From positions 310,001-374,000 of the forward strand of contig CBDETS010000007.1 in assembly GCA_965242975.1 (NCBI GenBank): a stretch of 64,000 bases of DNA. The letters run 5' to 3'. The notes beneath the pieces are model-generated. The model was given only the letters and a program-made list of their open reading frames with translations, did no database searches and was not told the DNA's origin. This stretch comes from JAPPHA01 sp965242975 (GTDB lineage: Bacteria; Pseudomonadota; Alphaproteobacteria; Rhodobacterales; Rhodobacteraceae). The translations under genes and the position numbers were made by a program. Shown piece by piece: positions 44,526 to 53,862 of this stretch (position 1 is its first letter; each line of letters starts with the position of its first letter).

Positions 44526-45339
44526 ACGGGGACGTGTACCCGGCCCGGAAGCCAATTCCACGAGAGACGCCGAGGCATCAGGGTCACGTGGTGGAGCGAT
44601 CCTCGAGATCGACGGCCTGACGAAACGATTCGGTGCGGTTGTCGCCAATCTGGATGTTTCGCTTGATCTCAGACCCGGCGAAATTCACGCGGTCATCGGG
44701 CCGAACGGGGCAGGAAAGTCGACCCTGGTCAAACAGATTGTCGGAGAAATGCGCCACGACTCCGGCACCGTTCGATTTCGTGGTCGCGACGTTGGTGGAC
44801 TGGACGCCGCAACTCGCTCTCGGCTGGGGTTGGCCAGGAGCTTCCAGGTCTCGTCGCTGATTCCGGAATTCACCGTTCTTCAGAACACGATGCTTGCCGT
44901 TCTCGGGCGAACCGGTGCGGGTTTCCGGTTCTTTAGCGCCGCGATGACCGACGATTTGCTCATGAGGCCCGCAATGACCTGCGTTGAGCAGGTCGGGCTT
45001 GAACGCAGATCGGCCGTTCTTGCGTCAGAACTCAGCCATGGCGAGCGAAAGAAGCTGGAGGTCGCAGTTGCGCTCGCACTGGAGCCGGGCGCGTTCATTC
45101 TCGACGAACCCATGGCCGGAATGGGCCCCGAGGGAACGACGGAAATGACGGCATTCCTGGACAGGCTTCGCGAGACGGCCCCGATTCTTCTGGTCGAACA
45201 TGACATGGATGCAGTCTTCGCGCTCGCCGACCGCGTCTCCGTGCTGGTCGAGGGTCAACTTCTTGTCACCGGCGACGTGGAGTCCGTACGCAGGAACCCG
45301 GAAGTTTGCACGGCCTATCTCGGGGACTGGGGAAAATGA
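44518..45339 (+). CDS. livG: ABC transporter ATPase, LivG type
   Basis: 273 residues from GTG 44518, preceded by AAAGAGG 3 bases upstream and overlapping the livM stop. The first 30 residues are polar; the ATPase core starts at ILEIDGLTKRFG. Walker A GPNGAGKST, ABC signature in the variant form LSHGERKKLEVA, Walker B FILDEPMAGMGP, switch His in LVEHDMDAVF. It hydrolyses ATP to drive import. Overlaps livF by 4 bases. Confidence 0.94.
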   Translation: MAERGRVPGPEANSTRDAEASGSRGGAILEIDGLTKRFGAVVANLDVSLDLRPGEIHAVIGPNGAGKSTLVKQIVGEMRHDSGTVRFRGRDVGGLDAATRSRLGLARSFQVSSLIPEFTVLQNTMLAVLGRTGAGFRFFSAAMTDDLLMRPAMTCVEQVGLERRSAVLASELSHGERKKLEVAVALALEPGAFILDEPMAGMGPEGTTEMTAFLDRLRETAPILLVEHDMDAVFALADRVSVLVEGQLLVTGDVESVRRNPEVCTAYLGDWGK

Positions 45340-46025
45340 GCGGTCTTCTGAACGTCGAGAACATGCACGCATGGTATGGTTCGAACCAGGCGCTGTTCGG
45401 CGTTGACCTCGTAGTGGGTGAAGGCGAAGTTGTCGCGCTCATGGGCCGCAACGGCATGGGGAAAACGACCGCAATTCAAACCGTTCTGGGCCTGATTCGC
45501 CCCTGTACAGGTGAAATCCGGTTTTCGGGGCACGATATCGCGAACCTGCCGCCCCATCGCATTGCAAGACTGGGAGTCGGGTTGGTTCCCGAGGGCAGGC
45601 GCTGCTTTCCCAACCTGACGGTTCGGGAGAATCTTCTTTCGGCCTCCCGGCGTGGAGAGTGGACCCTTGGAAAGACATGCGGTCTTTTCCCGTTTCTCAG
45701 TGAACGCCTGGACCAGCCGGCGGCAACTCTCTCGGGGGGAGAACAACAGATGCTGGCCATTGGACGTGCACTGATGACCAATCCGAGGATGCTGATCATG
45801 GATGAGGCCACCGAGGGCCTGGCGCCGCTCGTTCAGCAGGAAATCTGGTCGGTGATCAGGAAGCTCAAACATGACGGCCTTTCGATACTTCTCGTCGACA
45901 AGGCGGTTCGCGAATTGCTTCAGGTCTCCGATCGCTGCGTTATCCTTGAGAAGGGTCGAACGGCGTGGACCGGGAGGCACTCTGATCTGAGCACCGAAAC
46001 GGTTGAGCGTTACCTCGGAATCTGA
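45336..46025 (+). CDS. livF: ABC transporter ATPase, LivF type
   Basis: 229 residues from ATG 45336, overlapping the livG stop as ATGA. Walker A GRNGMGKTT, signature LSGGEQQMLAIGRAL, Walker B LIMDEATEGLAP, LLVDKAVRELLQ at the switch region, where the usual EQ/EH is replaced by DK. LVPEGRRCFPNLTVRENL is the LivF-type Q-loop context. Last gene of the operon; its 3' end overlaps the convergent permease gene by 16 bases. Confidence 0.94.
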   Translation: MSGLLNVENMHAWYGSNQALFGVDLVVGEGEVVALMGRNGMGKTTAIQTVLGLIRPCTGEIRFSGHDIANLPPHRIARLGVGLVPEGRRCFPNLTVRENLLSASRRGEWTLGKTCGLFPFLSERLDQPAATLSGGEQQMLAIGRALMTNPRMLIMDEATEGLAPLVQQEIWSVIRKLKHDGLSILLVDKAVRELLQVSDRCVILEKGRTAWTGRHSDLSTETVERYLGI

Positions 46026-47017
46026 GCCGCCCTGTCGCGAAAGCGGATGAGAATCCGGACAAGAAATGGCGTGAAATACATGGGAAACTGGTAGAGTGCG
46101 ATGAACATCCCAAGGTACGGATCGGGCGGCAAGGCAGCAAGATAGACGGCTGCGTTGCGATTTCCCCAAAGTAGGCCCAGGGTGCCGGAATCCCGCCGTC
46201 CAAGGGTTTTTCGGGCGATGAAATAAACGGTTCCGTTCACCCCGAGGTTCAGGAGGACCGCGAGGCCGAACACTGATGATCCGGTCACCGGGTCATCGAT
46301 CAGGCGCGCACCCACGCCGTCAAAGACAGGAATCAGGAACAGGATCATGGCCACCACAGAGATTCCGTTCAATATCCGGGTGTTGTCGGCTGCCGAACGG
46401 CCGCGCTTCCTCAATGGAATGCTGATGACGGCGGCAATGATCCACCCACCAACGATGATCGCGGCAAGGCGCGCGGCGAGCCTGAACGGGTCGATTGCCT
46501 CGAGCTCCGGGAGCAGGATCGCAAGGGTCAGGGGACCAAGCAGGGGAGTCAGCACGGTTGCCACGAGCGAGACTTCCAGCGCGCGTCTTCCGTTCAAGCC
46601 GATGAACTGGCAAAGTGCCGTCGCCGATGCAATTGGCGGTGCCGCCGCCAGGACAACGGCGAGCTCAAGTGAACGTTGCGGCATCCCGGTCAGCCCGAAG
46701 ATCAGTGCGTAGATCAATGACGTGCCCGGCATCAACACGACCGCCAAGGCGAAAAGGGCAGGCAGGCGCGAGACCGAGAGGATTTCCGGCAACACATGGC
46801 GGGGATTCAGCTGCGCCATCGACGCCCCCAGGACCAGGGATACCAGGACGGGCAGCGCAGGACGCATGATCGAAGCAGTCTCTGGAAAGAGGAACGCGAT
46901 CGCGCACCCGGCGATCAGAACGACGGGCGCGTGCCTTCCGAGCCATCCCAGGACCTGAATCACGGAGACGCCTCCAGACGCCAGGTGACCGTGCCAGGTC
47001 TTCCGGACCGGAAGCAT
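46010..47017 (-). CDS. bile acid:sodium symporter (BASS)-like membrane permease
   Basis: 335 residues with about ten hydrophobic segments. The segment ELAVVLAAAPPIASATALCQF (about 118-138) and GLLWGNRNAAVYLAALPPDPY near the C-terminus resemble the two crossing-helix motifs of the BASS/ACR3 superfamily. Sodium-coupled uptake of an organic acid is likely; exact substrate unknown. Start may be ATG 47017 or a GTG 16 codons later (VIQVLGWLGRHAPVV). Converges with livF and overlaps it by 16 bases. Confidence 0.8.
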   Translation of the reverse strand: MLPVRKTWHGHLASGGVSVIQVLGWLGRHAPVVLIAGCAIAFLFPETASIMRPALPVLVSLVLGASMAQLNPRHVLPEILSVSRLPALFALAVVLMPGTSLIYALIFGLTGMPQRSLELAVVLAAAPPIASATALCQFIGLNGRRALEVSLVATVLTPLLGPLTLAILLPELEAIDPFRLAARLAAIIVGGWIIAAVISIPLRKRGRSAADNTRILNGISVVAMILFLIPVFDGVGARLIDDPVTGSSVFGLAVLLNLGVNGTVYFIARKTLGRRDSGTLGLLWGNRNAAVYLAALPPDPYLGMFIALYQFPMYFTPFLVRILIRFRDRAAQIPR

Positions 47018-47352
47018 ATCAGCCGGTCCTCAACCCGAACCCACGGCAGTCTTCGCATTCAGGGCAATCGACCCGGAATGGGTCCTGGCGGGAGGGAAGC
47101 CACAGGTGTTCGGGGAGTGGTTTCGGAAAAGCATGTGCTTCGCCTGCCTTTGTTCAGCGAAGTCGATCGATGGGCGCATTTTGCGCTCGAGTATTGCGTC
47201 TCCGCGGTGGGGCCGGACGAGCCACAACACGATCCCGTGTTCGACACACATAGCGGAAACCTGACTGTTGCGCCGGTCGCGCCAGACGTGGGATGCTGCT
47301 GCAACATCCGTACTGGACATGACGTCCCGGGTTTCAAGGCCGTCGCGAACCG
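47018..47352. other. intergenic region upstream of the BASS-like gene
   Basis: 335 bases between two minus-strand genes; presumably contains the promoter of the BASS-like gene and the end of the SDR/iolE transcript. I see no gene, hairpin or operator that I can support. Confidence 0.4.
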
Positions 47353-48192
47353 TCAGGACTGGCTGTGTTTGCCCGTCACCATTGGTTCGGGCGGAGCAGG
47401 CGGCACGAACGAACACGCGCCGTTTACCGATTGGTCAAACGGAATGACCGAACCGGTCATCAATCCACAATCGTCAGAAGCGAGAAAGTTCACGGCACGC
47501 GCGACTTCGTCAGGATCGATCAATCTCCCGAATGGCCTCTCCTGGCCGGCACGGGCTTGCCATCCGTCATCGGCGTTGTGGAATGTGCGCTGAATTCGAT
47601 CTTCGCCATCGGAAGCCATCCACCCGATATCAAGCTGATTGACCCGAATCCGGTTGCGCATGAGCGCGTAACCCGAATTCCTCGTCAGTGTCGCGAGTGC
47701 GCCTTTCGACGCGCAGTACGCTGAAATGAACGGCTGGCCCGCGGTGCTCGATATCGAACCGATATTGACGATCGATCCTTCGATTCCGTCACGAATCATG
47801 AGTTTCACCGCTTCTTGCATCAGGAAGAACGGCGCCCGCACGTTTGTTGCAAACATCCGGTCAAACAGGGTTTCCGACGTGTCGACAAGGTTTCCCCGGT
47901 CAGTGAGGGCGGCGGCGTTGACGAGAATGTCGATGCGCCCGAATTCGCGGTCCGCGGCCGCGATCACGTTGCGGCAATCATCAACGGATTCAAGATCCGC
48001 GCGGACAAAGGCGATCCCGACGTCGTCATGATCAAGGCCGATCGTCCGGGCGACCGATTCGCCCAGGTCCGCATTGCGGCCGCAGATGACGAGACCGCTT
48101 GCCCCCGCCGAGGCGAACCGGCGCGCGATCGCAGCCCCGAGCCCCTGGGTTCCGCCCGTTACCACGGCAACTTTTCCGTCAAGCCTGTTCAT
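47353..48192 (-). CDS. short-chain dehydrogenase/reductase downstream of iolE
   Basis: 279 residues. AVVTGGTQGLGAAIARRFA cofactor site, ILVNAAALTDRGNL (NAAA in place of NNAG), catalytic Ser in VNIGSISSTAGQPF, Tyr-x3-Lys in SAYCASKGALAT, and the C-terminal GSVIPFDQSVNGA in place of the usual VDGG. It overlaps the iolE stop by 4 bases (ATGA), so the two are cotranslated and probably act in one sugar or cyclitol pathway. Substrate unknown. Confidence 0.9.
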   Translation of the reverse strand: MNRLDGKVAVVTGGTQGLGAAIARRFASAGASGLVICGRNADLGESVARTIGLDHDDVGIAFVRADLESVDDCRNVIAAADREFGRIDILVNAAALTDRGNLVDTSETLFDRMFATNVRAPFFLMQEAVKLMIRDGIEGSIVNIGSISSTAGQPFISAYCASKGALATLTRNSGYALMRNRIRVNQLDIGWMASDGEDRIQRTFHNADDGWQARAGQERPFGRLIDPDEVARAVNFLASDDCGLMTGSVIPFDQSVNGACSFVPPAPPEPMVTGKHSQS

Positions 48193-49100
48193 GCATCCGG
48201 TTCCCCCGAGATTTCGTATCCCGAGTTAACCAGGACCCGGAACAATTCGGCGTAGCCGATCCGGGCATACTCGTCGGGAGGGGCAAGCGCCGGGTCCTGT
48301 TCGGCCTCGACCACGAACCAGCCTTCGTACCCGGCATCAGCCATGCGCCGGACCAGTTCACCGAAGTCCAGTGAACCATCGCCCGGAACGGTGAAGACGC
48401 CTTTCAAGACGGCATCGAGAAAGCTCTCGCGTGAACGGTCGAGTCCTTCAACCACACTGGCCCTGATGTCCTTGGCATGGAAGTGACTGATGCGTGGTCC
48501 GTGATTGGCGATCACGCGAAACACATCGCCGCCTGCGAACGACATGTGGCCCGGGTCGTAGAGAAGCGGAAGGGTTGTTCCTGAATGCGCCATCAACAGG
48601 TCGACGTCGCGTTCGGATTCGATTGGTGCACCCATGTGGTGATGGAACGCAATCGGCATTCCCTGGTCGTCACACCACTCCGCGAGGAGGGTGAGCCGAC
48701 GCCCATAGTCCCTGATCTGATCTTCATCAAGGCGCCGACGCCGTTCAAGCGGCGTTTTTCGTTCACCCTGAATCGTACCGGAGGTCTCTCCGTAAACAAG
48801 GCACGGTGCGTTGACGGCCTTGAAGAGCTCGAGTTGATCCGCGATCCGGTCCTTTTCGGCTTCCAGGTCATTGTCAAGCAACGTGCCGGAATACCAGCCG
48901 CCACAAATCCCGATGTCATGTGCGGAGAGAATTCGCTTCAAGACATTCGCCTCTTTCGGGAACTTGCCTCCGGTTTCCACACCGGTGAATCCCGCTTTCC
49001 GGGCCTCCCGCAGGCACGTCTCGAGGGACGTGTCTCCTCCGAGTTCCGGCAGATCGTCATTCGACCACCCGATTGGTGCTATTCCGAGTTTTGCCAGCAT
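48189..49100 (-). CDS. iolE: myo-inosose-2 dehydratase-like sugar isomerase/dehydratase
   Basis: 303 residues from ATG 49100, with GGGAGG 7 bases upstream. TIM-barrel protein of the AP endonuclease 2 superfamily: KLGIAPIGWSNDDLPELGGD, GFTGVETGGKFPKE, GMPIAFHHHMGAPIES, LLYDPGHMSFAGGD and HFHAKDIRASVVE supply the metal-binding Glu, His and Asp residues. These blocks are characteristic of IolE, which dehydrates 2-keto-myo-inositol. iolB lies 5 kb away, supporting an inositol-type pathway, but iolC and iolD are not in the window. Confidence 0.9.
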   Translation of the reverse strand: MLAKLGIAPIGWSNDDLPELGGDTSLETCLREARKAGFTGVETGGKFPKEANVLKRILSAHDIGICGGWYSGTLLDNDLEAEKDRIADQLELFKAVNAPCLVYGETSGTIQGERKTPLERRRRLDEDQIRDYGRRLTLLAEWCDDQGMPIAFHHHMGAPIESERDVDLLMAHSGTTLPLLYDPGHMSFAGGDVFRVIANHGPRISHFHAKDIRASVVEGLDRSRESFLDAVLKGVFTVPGDGSLDFGELVRRMADAGYEGWFVVEAEQDPALAPPDEYARIGYAELFRVLVNSGYEISGEPDA

Positions 49101-49425
49101 GTCAGACCTCCCACCGCCAGAACCGCGTGATGTCAGCATGTTTGGTTCGAGATCGCAAGATCCACGCACAAATTCACATCCGGTTGCGCCGGGTTTGCAT
49201 TGCGCGTTTCCGTGCCGTGCCTATGACACCGGGGCATGGGGGATTACGGTCTCGTCTACTCCTGTTGTTCGATGGTGATCCCGAGCGCAAAGCTGGAGGT
49301 TCGGGCGCGACTCCATCCGCGGACCGGCGGATTCCCTGAATTCTTGGCTTGAATCCCGGATGTGACTCATATCACAAGGCGGCCTGAACAAGATCACTTG
49401 AACTGATGTCTTGGGGCACGAGAAT
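49101..49425. other. divergent promoter region between iolE and the aldolase operon
   Basis: 325 bases between oppositely directed operons. It holds the CRP-type site at 49361-49376 and, presumably, both promoters. No gene supported. Confidence 0.55.
49361..49376 (+). promoter_or_regulatory. CRP-type binding site upstream of the aldolase operon
   Basis: TGTGACTCATATCACA has perfect CRP half-sites TGTGA and TCACA separated by 6 bases, 50 bases upstream of the aldolase ATG. Spacing suits activation or repression of the plus-strand operon. The cognate regulator is not encoded in the window. Confidence 0.65.
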
Positions 49426-50241
49426 ATGAAACCTAACAGACTCAAGCGCCTTTGGTCGGACGGCGGTTCCACAGTCAACGGCTGGTTGTCTATCGGAAAC
49501 GCATTCACCGCCGAAATCATGGCTGAACAGGGGTACGACAGCCTCACGATCGACATACAGCACGGATTCCTCGACTACGCAGATGCAAAGGGTATGCTGC
49601 AGGCAATCCGCGCAAGCCAAAAGACGCCACTGGTTCGGGTTCCCTGGCTGGAGCCCGGGATCATCATGAAGTGCCTCGACGCAGGCGTTCATGGCGTGAT
49701 CTGTCCGATGATCAACACGCCGGATCAGGCAGCAGCCCTCGTGGATGCTGTACGGTACCCCCCGTTCGGCAGTCGGAGTTTCGGTCCGACCCGGGCCAAC
49801 ATTTCGGCCGGCCCAGGGTACTTCGCCGGTGCAAACGAAAACGTACTGGCGATTGCAATGATCGAGACCGACGAGGGGGTTCGAAACGTCGAGGCGATCG
49901 CGAGGGTTCCGGGTGTTGATGCATTGTACATCGGGCCAGGAGATCTTGCTCTCGGCATTTCACAGGGCCGGTTGCCCCCCGGGCTCGACCGCGAAGAAAA
50001 GGAGGCGGTGGACGCGATTCTTCGAATTCGCGACGCCGCCAAGGCGGCAGGAATCTCTCCAGGCATTCATTGCGGAACCCCGGAATATGCAGCACAGGCA
50101 ATAGGCTGGGGATTCGACATGGTTACGATTTCCAGTGACGTCAGGTTGCTGGTCGCCGCGGCGGCGGCAAGCCTTGGCAGGTTCCAAGGGCTGACCGGTC
50201 GAATCCAGACCGGTGAACACGACGACGGTGGAGGATATTGA
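49426..50241 (+). CDS. HpcH/HpaI-family aldolase
   Basis: 271 residues from ATG 49426; a TTG five codons upstream is the alternative. Class II pyruvate-type aldolase of the HpaI family: GWLSIGNAFTAEIMAEQGYD, LTIDIQHGFLDY (catalytic His), ALYIGPGDLALGI and AIAMIETDEGVRNVEAI (metal-binding Glu and Asp). It cleaves 2-keto-3-deoxy acids to pyruvate and an aldehyde. First gene of a four-gene overlapping operon; the stop overlaps the next start as TGATG. Confidence 0.93.
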   Translation: MKPNRLKRLWSDGGSTVNGWLSIGNAFTAEIMAEQGYDSLTIDIQHGFLDYADAKGMLQAIRASQKTPLVRVPWLEPGIIMKCLDAGVHGVICPMINTPDQAAALVDAVRYPPFGSRSFGPTRANISAGPGYFAGANENVLAIAMIETDEGVRNVEAIARVPGVDALYIGPGDLALGISQGRLPPGLDREEKEAVDAILRIRDAAKAAGISPGIHCGTPEYAAQAIGWGFDMVTISSDVRLLVAAAAASLGRFQGLTGRIQTGEHDDGGGY

Positions 50242-51188
50242 TGCCACATGTTGTGGTCGCTGGTCCCCTTCACCCCGCCGGGCTCGACGTGCTGGCTGCG
50301 GCCCCGGGCGTTAGTTTCGTCCATGAGACCAGCCGCGACCCAGCTGCGTTCTCATCCCATATTGGCGAAGCCGATGGGCTGGTCCTGCGGACGCAACCCC
50401 TGACCCGGAGCATTGTCGACATGGCGCCGGAGTTGAGGATCGTGTCCCGAAACGGAGTCGGGTATGACGCCGTGGATATCGCGGCCCTGAATGAAAGAGA
50501 TATCGCGCTTGCCGTTGTCGGCGACGTCAACTCGGCAACCGTGGCGGAGCACACCGTCATGCTGATGCTTGCCGCGTCGCGTCGCCTGTTCAAGAGTGCC
50601 GTGCGGCTCCGCGAAGGCGACTGGCTGTACCGGGACGAACTCGAATCCCGTGAATTGAACGGAAAAAACCTGTTGATCATCGGATTCGGCCGCATCGGCC
50701 GACGGGTCGCCCGAATCGCAACTGCACTCGAGATGTCCGTTTTCGCCTACGATCCGTTCATCGGCTCCGATCATTTCGATGGAGCAAAACGGGTTTCGAG
50801 CCTCAATGACGGCCTTCGAGACGCGGATGTGATTTCGCTTCACATTCCGGCAACGGACATCCAGATACTTGATTCCTCAGCCTTTCGCCACATGAAACCC
50901 GGTGTCGTCATCGTCAATGCCGCCAGGGGAAGTGTCGTTGACGAGACAGCTCTCCTGAATGCCGTAACGGACGGACGGGTTGGCGCAGTAGGGCTTGATG
51001 TTTTTGCCGAAGAGCCACCTGCCTTTGATAACCCGCTGCTTTCCCACCAGTCTGTTATCGCGACCCCGCATTCAGCTGGCTTGACCGAAGAGTGTGCCCG
51101 GCGTATGGCCCGGAAAGCGGCCCAGAACGTCCTGGATTTTCTCGAGGGAAAGCTCGACCCGTCCCTGATTGTCAACCGCGCGCCGTGA
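50241..51188 (+). CDS. D-2-hydroxyacid dehydrogenase (SerA-like)
   Basis: 315 residues. Substrate domain with VSRNGVGYDAVDIAAL (catalytic Arg), NAD domain with IIGFGRIGRRVARIA, VGLDVFAEEPPAFD (catalytic Glu) and VIATPHSAGLTEE (catalytic His). It lacks the C-terminal ACT domain of long SerA, so it is more likely a catabolic 2-hydroxyacid or glyoxylate-type reductase than the serine-biosynthetic enzyme. Linked to genes on both sides by one-base TGATG overlaps, which implies tight coupling. Confidence 0.92.
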   Translation: MPHVVVAGPLHPAGLDVLAAAPGVSFVHETSRDPAAFSSHIGEADGLVLRTQPLTRSIVDMAPELRIVSRNGVGYDAVDIAALNERDIALAVVGDVNSATVAEHTVMLMLAASRRLFKSAVRLREGDWLYRDELESRELNGKNLLIIGFGRIGRRVARIATALEMSVFAYDPFIGSDHFDGAKRVSSLNDGLRDADVISLHIPATDIQILDSSAFRHMKPGVVIVNAARGSVVDETALLNAVTDGRVGAVGLDVFAEEPPAFDNPLLSHQSVIATPHSAGLTEECARRMARKAAQNVLDFLEGKLDPSLIVNRAP

Positions 51189-52393
51189 TGGCCGTTCCGG
51201 CACTCAGGATCGGGTTGATCGGCGCCGGGTTCATGGGGCGAACTCATGTTCTCGGTTACGCGCTGGCAAACCGTGCATTTGCCGACATTGCACGCCTCGA
51301 ACTCTCCGCCATTGCAGAGATTTCTGCTGACCGGGCCGAGGCGGCCGGCCGTGAGTTCGGGATACCGCGTTCTTCGGGAGACTGGCGTGACCTGGTGGAC
51401 GACCCCGAGATCGATATCGTCGACATCGCGGTGCCGACATCCCTGCACAAGGATATCGCCCTGGCTGCCATTCGCGCGAAGAAACATGTCTATTGCGAGA
51501 AACCCTTGACCCCGTCAGCTCGGGAGGCGCTCGAAGTCACGGATGCGGCGGAGGCGGCCAGACTGAAGACACAGGTCGGGTTCAACTACCTTGCGAACCC
51601 TATGTTCGAGGTTGCCCGTGACCTGATCGCAAGAGGTGACTTGGGGGATGTCTACGGTTACCGCGGCATCCATGCCGAGGACTACATGTCCGACCCGGGC
51701 GGACCGGTGACATTTCGGCATGATCCTCTGGGAGGAGGTGCGCTCGCGGATATTGGCAGCCATGCACTTGCGACGGCGGAATTCCTGCTCGGCCCGATCA
51801 CGGAAGTCATGGGCGATTGCCGGACCTTGGTCGAACATCGCATGGGCACGGACGGCAAACGCCACCGAATCCGGGTTGACGACATTTCTCGGGCCTTTCT
51901 GCGGTTTTCGTCAGGCGTCAGTGGTTCCATCGAGGCCAACTGGTGCGCAACAGGTCGCAAGATGCAGCATGATTTCGAGATTTACGGCTCGAAAGGTGCG
52001 CTGGTATTCACCCAGGAGCGCTTGAACGAGTTGCGCCTGTTTGAATCGACGGGTCCAGCCGGATTGCGCGGCTTCCGGAAAATCGAGTGTGGACCTGAGC
52101 ACCAGCCGTACGACCGGTTTTGCACCGCACCCGGTCATCAAATCGGCTTCAACGAACTGAAAGCGATCGAGATCGGCCGTTTTGCCGCCGCAATCGTTGG
52201 CGGGAGGGTCGAGCCGTTCGGGTTTCGGCAAGGGTATCGAATCCAGCGCCTGGTCGAGACAATCCGTGATTCGTCCCGGGAAGGACGTTGGTTACAGGTC
52301 CGAGATGGTGGCCAAGACAAGTGCGGATCTGTTGCCGCCAAGGGGGCGTCACAACTTGGTTTTGCAACCGGAGACGTCGAAGTAACCGGATGA
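51188..52393 (+). CDS. Gfo/Idh/MocA-family oxidoreductase
   Basis: 401 residues from ATG 51188. The NAD-binding fold begins RIGLIGAGFMGRTHVLGY; the family signature HVYCEKPLTPSAREAL supplies the catalytic Lys. DPLGGGALADIGSHALATAE is the C-domain active-site block with the conserved Asp and His. This family includes inositol, glucose-6-phosphate and galactose-type dehydrogenases; in this neighbourhood an inositol or related cyclitol/sugar-acid dehydrogenase is plausible. The last 30 residues look like a non-conserved extension. Overlaps the next gene by 4 bases. Confidence 0.93.
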   Translation: MAVPALRIGLIGAGFMGRTHVLGYALANRAFADIARLELSAIAEISADRAEAAGREFGIPRSSGDWRDLVDDPEIDIVDIAVPTSLHKDIALAAIRAKKHVYCEKPLTPSAREALEVTDAAEAARLKTQVGFNYLANPMFEVARDLIARGDLGDVYGYRGIHAEDYMSDPGGPVTFRHDPLGGGALADIGSHALATAEFLLGPITEVMGDCRTLVEHRMGTDGKRHRIRVDDISRAFLRFSSGVSGSIEANWCATGRKMQHDFEIYGSKGALVFTQERLNELRLFESTGPAGLRGFRKIECGPEHQPYDRFCTAPGHQIGFNELKAIEIGRFAAAIVGGRVEPFGFRQGYRIQRLVETIRDSSREGRWLQVRDGGQDKCGSVAAKGASQLGFATGDVEVTG

Positions 52394-53706
52394 ATTACCC
52401 CAACAATTTTCCCGAGGCTACACCGTTCTGGTGGGAAGATGCCGGTGAACCCAGGCCACCACCGGCGGAGTCACGGCTGCCACGCGAAATCGACGTTGTC
52501 GTCATTGGCGGCGGGCTGACCGGTCTCTCTGCCGCGCTGACGCTTGCCCGTCACGGAAAACCTGTCCTTGTGTTAGAGGGCAGGGCGCCGGGCCTCGGGG
52601 CAAGCGCTCGAAACGGTGGCATGATTGGTGGCGGCCATCGGCTTGCCGTCAATAAGCTGGACGCGATTCTTGGTCGTGACCTGACCGACCGGTTGCTTCG
52701 TGAATCCCATCAGGATTCAATGACATTTGTCCGGTCATTGATGGACGAGGAGGGCATCCGTTGCGACTTCTCCGAAACCGGGCGATTCCGCGGTTTCTGG
52801 AGAGCGGGGGAGTACGAAATTACTGCTCGCGAACTCGAAGTTCTCAGAAAACGAATTTCCCTGGAGGCGTGGATGGTCCCACGGACCGAACAGTTCCGCG
52901 AGGTCGCGAGCGACCTCTATTCCGGAGGTGTCGTTTATGCCCGTCATGGCGGCCTGAACCCTGCGAAATGGGTTGCCGGAATCTGCCGTGCCGCCATGCG
53001 CGCAGGGGCAATCGTACGGGGTAACACGCCAGTTGAGGCAGTCGAGCGTGAAGGTGAGGCCTTCCTTGTAACGTCGCGCCATGGAACCGTTCGAGCCGGA
53101 TCGGTTCTGGTCGCCACGAACGGGTACACGCCTGGATTCTTGACCGACTTGAAACGGCGGATCGTTCCGGTCCCGAGCTTTATCATCACGACGGAACGAC
53201 TTGGGAGCGACCGGGTCAAGAAACTGTTCCCAAATCGCCGAATGATCGTCGAATCCCGATCCCGTTATTGTTATTTTCGCCCGTCGCCGGACCTGCAGCG
53301 GGTCGTGTTCGGCGGGCGGGCGGCAATGTTCGACATTCCGGAGTCGATGGCCCTTCGCCAGATGAAGGGATTGCTCGCCCAGGTCTTTCCGGAACTTGAA
53401 GGCGTCGCGATTACCCACAGCTGGCGCGGTTACACCGGTTTCACGTTCAACTTCACGCCGCACGTCGGAAAACTGAACGGCATCTGGCACGCAATGGGTT
53501 ACTCAGGCAGCGGAAACGCGCTTGCACCTTATCTTGGAAACAAGGCGGCACTGAAAATTCTGGGGAAAGACGAAGGCGAGACGGCATTCTCACAAACGCC
53601 GTTTCCGGCACCATGGTGGCATCGCGGCCGACCCTGGTTCCTGCCGGTCGTCGATCTCAAATACCGGTGTGCGGACGCTCTCGGCCGGTTTGGCCGGAAG
53701 AGGTGA
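52390..53706 (+). CDS. FAD-dependent amino-acid/amine oxidoreductase (DAO superfamily, PuuB-like)
   Basis: 438 residues. FAD-binding IDVVVIGGGLTGLSAALTLARHG near residue 35 with an acidic end of strand 2 (VLEGRAPGLGASARNGGM). The N-terminal FWWEDAG and the C-terminal SWRGYTGFTFNFTPHVGK ... HAMGYSGSGNALAPYLG resemble gamma-glutamylputrescine oxidase and related secondary-amine oxidases. It probably oxidises an N-substituted amino acid or amine. Last gene of the operon; its link to the aldolase pathway suggests an amino-sugar or amino-acid adduct as substrate, which is inference. Confidence 0.9.
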   Translation: MNYPNNFPEATPFWWEDAGEPRPPPAESRLPREIDVVVIGGGLTGLSAALTLARHGKPVLVLEGRAPGLGASARNGGMIGGGHRLAVNKLDAILGRDLTDRLLRESHQDSMTFVRSLMDEEGIRCDFSETGRFRGFWRAGEYEITARELEVLRKRISLEAWMVPRTEQFREVASDLYSGGVVYARHGGLNPAKWVAGICRAAMRAGAIVRGNTPVEAVEREGEAFLVTSRHGTVRAGSVLVATNGYTPGFLTDLKRRIVPVPSFIITTERLGSDRVKKLFPNRRMIVESRSRYCYFRPSPDLQRVVFGGRAAMFDIPESMALRQMKGLLAQVFPELEGVAITHSWRGYTGFTFNFTPHVGKLNGIWHAMGYSGSGNALAPYLGNKAALKILGKDEGETAFSQTPFPAPWWHRGRPWFLPVVDLKYRCADALGRFGRKR

Positions 53707-53786
53707 CGCCTCGACGGGGCGTGACCTGTTCCAATCGTCCGTCATGTCTGGCTGTAACGGGCCTGACAAATCCTCTGCTGGCGGAC

Positions 53787-53862
<76 letters not shown>

